A stretch of DNA of 64,000 nt from Bacteroidales bacterium (GTDB lineage Bacteria; Bacteroidota; Bacteroidia; Bacteroidales; UBA932). The translations under genes were made by a program, and so were the position numbers. Within the stretch, counting starts at the first letter, position 1; each line of letters begins with the position of its first letter. A model generated the notes under the pieces. It was given only the letters and a program-made list of their open reading frames with translations, was not told where the DNA came from and did no database searches. Shown piece by piece: positions 63,296 through 64,000 of the stretch. The DNA lies in contig JAMPAT010000002.1 of NCBI GenBank assembly GCA_023667095.1, forward strand, positions 111,097-175,096, in the 5' to 3' direction.

Positions 63296-64000
63296 CTCTC
63301 CCTGGTGACATTCACCTTGAGCCATACAGCCTTTTCAAGTTCAAACGCACCCGTAAATACAGCCGGCTCCCCAACCCCTCTGCGGAAAGCCTCCAGCCTG
63401 TACTGGACGAACCTTTTACCATCCATGCCGATATTCCACCAGGATTCGGCATACTGGCTGGATGAATCAACCGTGATTGTACGTCCGTCATCTTCAAGGA
63501 GCATTGTATAGCTTTCAACCTCCTCAAGGAAAGGCTCTGAAAAAGAGACGGACAATTTGGCATTGGCAACTGAGCAGTTTATCCGTACAGATCTCACCTC
63601 ATCGACATCAATGTCAAGGTCCCTTGCATACTCCCCTGCCATACGCATGCACCCATTGCCATGCTCCGCATCCTGCGCTGTGCAGTTCTCTGCATAGACA
63701 CGGTATGAACCTGGAGCAATTGCTATTGGTGACGACATCACATCTCCATATTTCATGGTCCTGACCATAGTGGAGGTTTCCTTGTCCACAATCTCTATCG
63801 TATAGGATGCAAGCTGGTCATCCGGCACTGATTTTCCAATCGGGACAACCACCATGTCATCATCTGTACGCAAGTCAAAACCAATATATCCATATCCGGA
63901 ATCCGCCTGCGTGTCTGGTACAAATTTACCTGTACATGAAGCGGCAAGGCACAATGACAGCCATGCCACAAAACATTTTCCTATAATAACAGATGCCCTA
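63214..64000 (-). CDS. DUF4493 domain lipoprotein (start beyond the window)
   Basis: The frame is open to the right edge. It includes the end of a signal (KCFVAWLSLCLAASC) with a lipobox-type Cys, so only the first few residues should be missing. The body (YGYIGFDLRTDDDMVV; LASYTIEIVDKETSTMVRTMKYGDVMSSPIAIAPGSYRVYAENCTAQDAE; FSEPFLEEVESYTMLLEDDGRTITV) follows the DUF4493 pattern of Bacteroidales cell-surface lipoproteins, often near adhesins or fimbrial clusters. Its stop lies 82 bp inside the 3' end of the converging ABC-F gene. Function unknown. Confidence 0.75.
   Translation of the reverse strand, partial: RASVIIGKCFVAWLSLCLAASCTGKFVPDTQADSGYGYIGFDLRTDDDMVVVPIGKSVPDDQLASYTIEIVDKETSTMVRTMKYGDVMSSPIAIAPGSYRVYAENCTAQDAEHGNGCMRMAGEYARDLDIDVDEVRSVRINCSVANAKLSVSFSEPFLEEVESYTMLLEDDGRTITVDSSSQYAESWWNIGMDGKRFVQYRLEAFRRGVGEPAVFTGAFELEKAVWLKVNVTRESQTESSSQRISFSSVREIISPIRSEAF

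Overview
The window is chromosomal DNA from a member of the Bacteroidales. The evidence is the gene content (a Sus-type PKD-like lipoprotein followed by a DUF5117-type metalloprotease, a BACON lipoprotein, FimB/Mfa2-like and DUF4906 fimbrial proteins, DUF4493 and DUF4838 proteins) and repeated promoters of the Bacteroidetes form TTTG-N19-21-TAnnTTTG. I cannot name the genus. I saw no rRNA, tRNA, CRISPR array or intact insertion sequence.

Layout. 1-4.5 kb (+): tail of a probable Sus-type locus, with a PKD-like lipoprotein end, a secreted zinc metalloprotease and a BACON lipoprotein. 4.8-9.0 kb (-): rlmN, a patatin/BamA-like outer-membrane phospholipase and recX in one operon. 9.2-12.9 kb (+): a DUF4838 glycan-associated protein and recA. 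13.1-14.86 kb: no credible gene, but an array of 20 palindromes spaced almost exactly 84 bp apart. 14.9-19 kb: an outer-membrane barrel gene broken by an amber codon, then pyruvate formate-lyase and its activase. 19.4-20.2 kb: frameshifted debris. 20.2-30.0 kb (-): a compact type II secretion/type IV pilus-like operon (GspF, GspD, GspE, prepilin peptidase, pseudopilins, platform proteins), led by a small secreted protein with a poly-G frameshift and a LuxR-like regulator. 30.3-46.4 kb (-): a large Sec-exported SpvB/TcdB/Rhs protein with a nuclease-like tip, followed by four displaced Rhs modules in various states of repair. Immunity genes, paralogous lipoproteins, duplicated genes and recurrent hairpin terminators accompany them. 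46.5-47.8 kb: a short coding remnant and three tandem 252-bp repeats, with a fourth diverged copy at 19.1 kb. 48-54 kb (+): a DUF2400 protein, a zeta-like kinase, tldD-pmbA, a SlyD-type isomerase with a Cys/His tail and a DMT transporter. 54.3-58.5 kb (+): two fimbrial proteins. 58.7-63.3 kb (+): a GT2 glycosyltransferase, trkA and an ABC-F ATPase. A DUF4493 lipoprotein on the minus strand runs off the right edge.

How the parts work together. The housekeeping genes (recA, recX, rlmN, pfl, trkA, tldD/pmbA) surround two accessory blocks: a secretion/pilus machine and a polymorphic Rhs toxin arsenal. The Rhs locus shows how tips can be exchanged, because the active gene and one displaced module share a near-identical pre-toxin segment but carry different tips. 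The main candidates for undescribed biology are the 84-bp palindrome array, the recurring Rhs cassette junction, and the poly-G tract in the first gene of the secretion operon.
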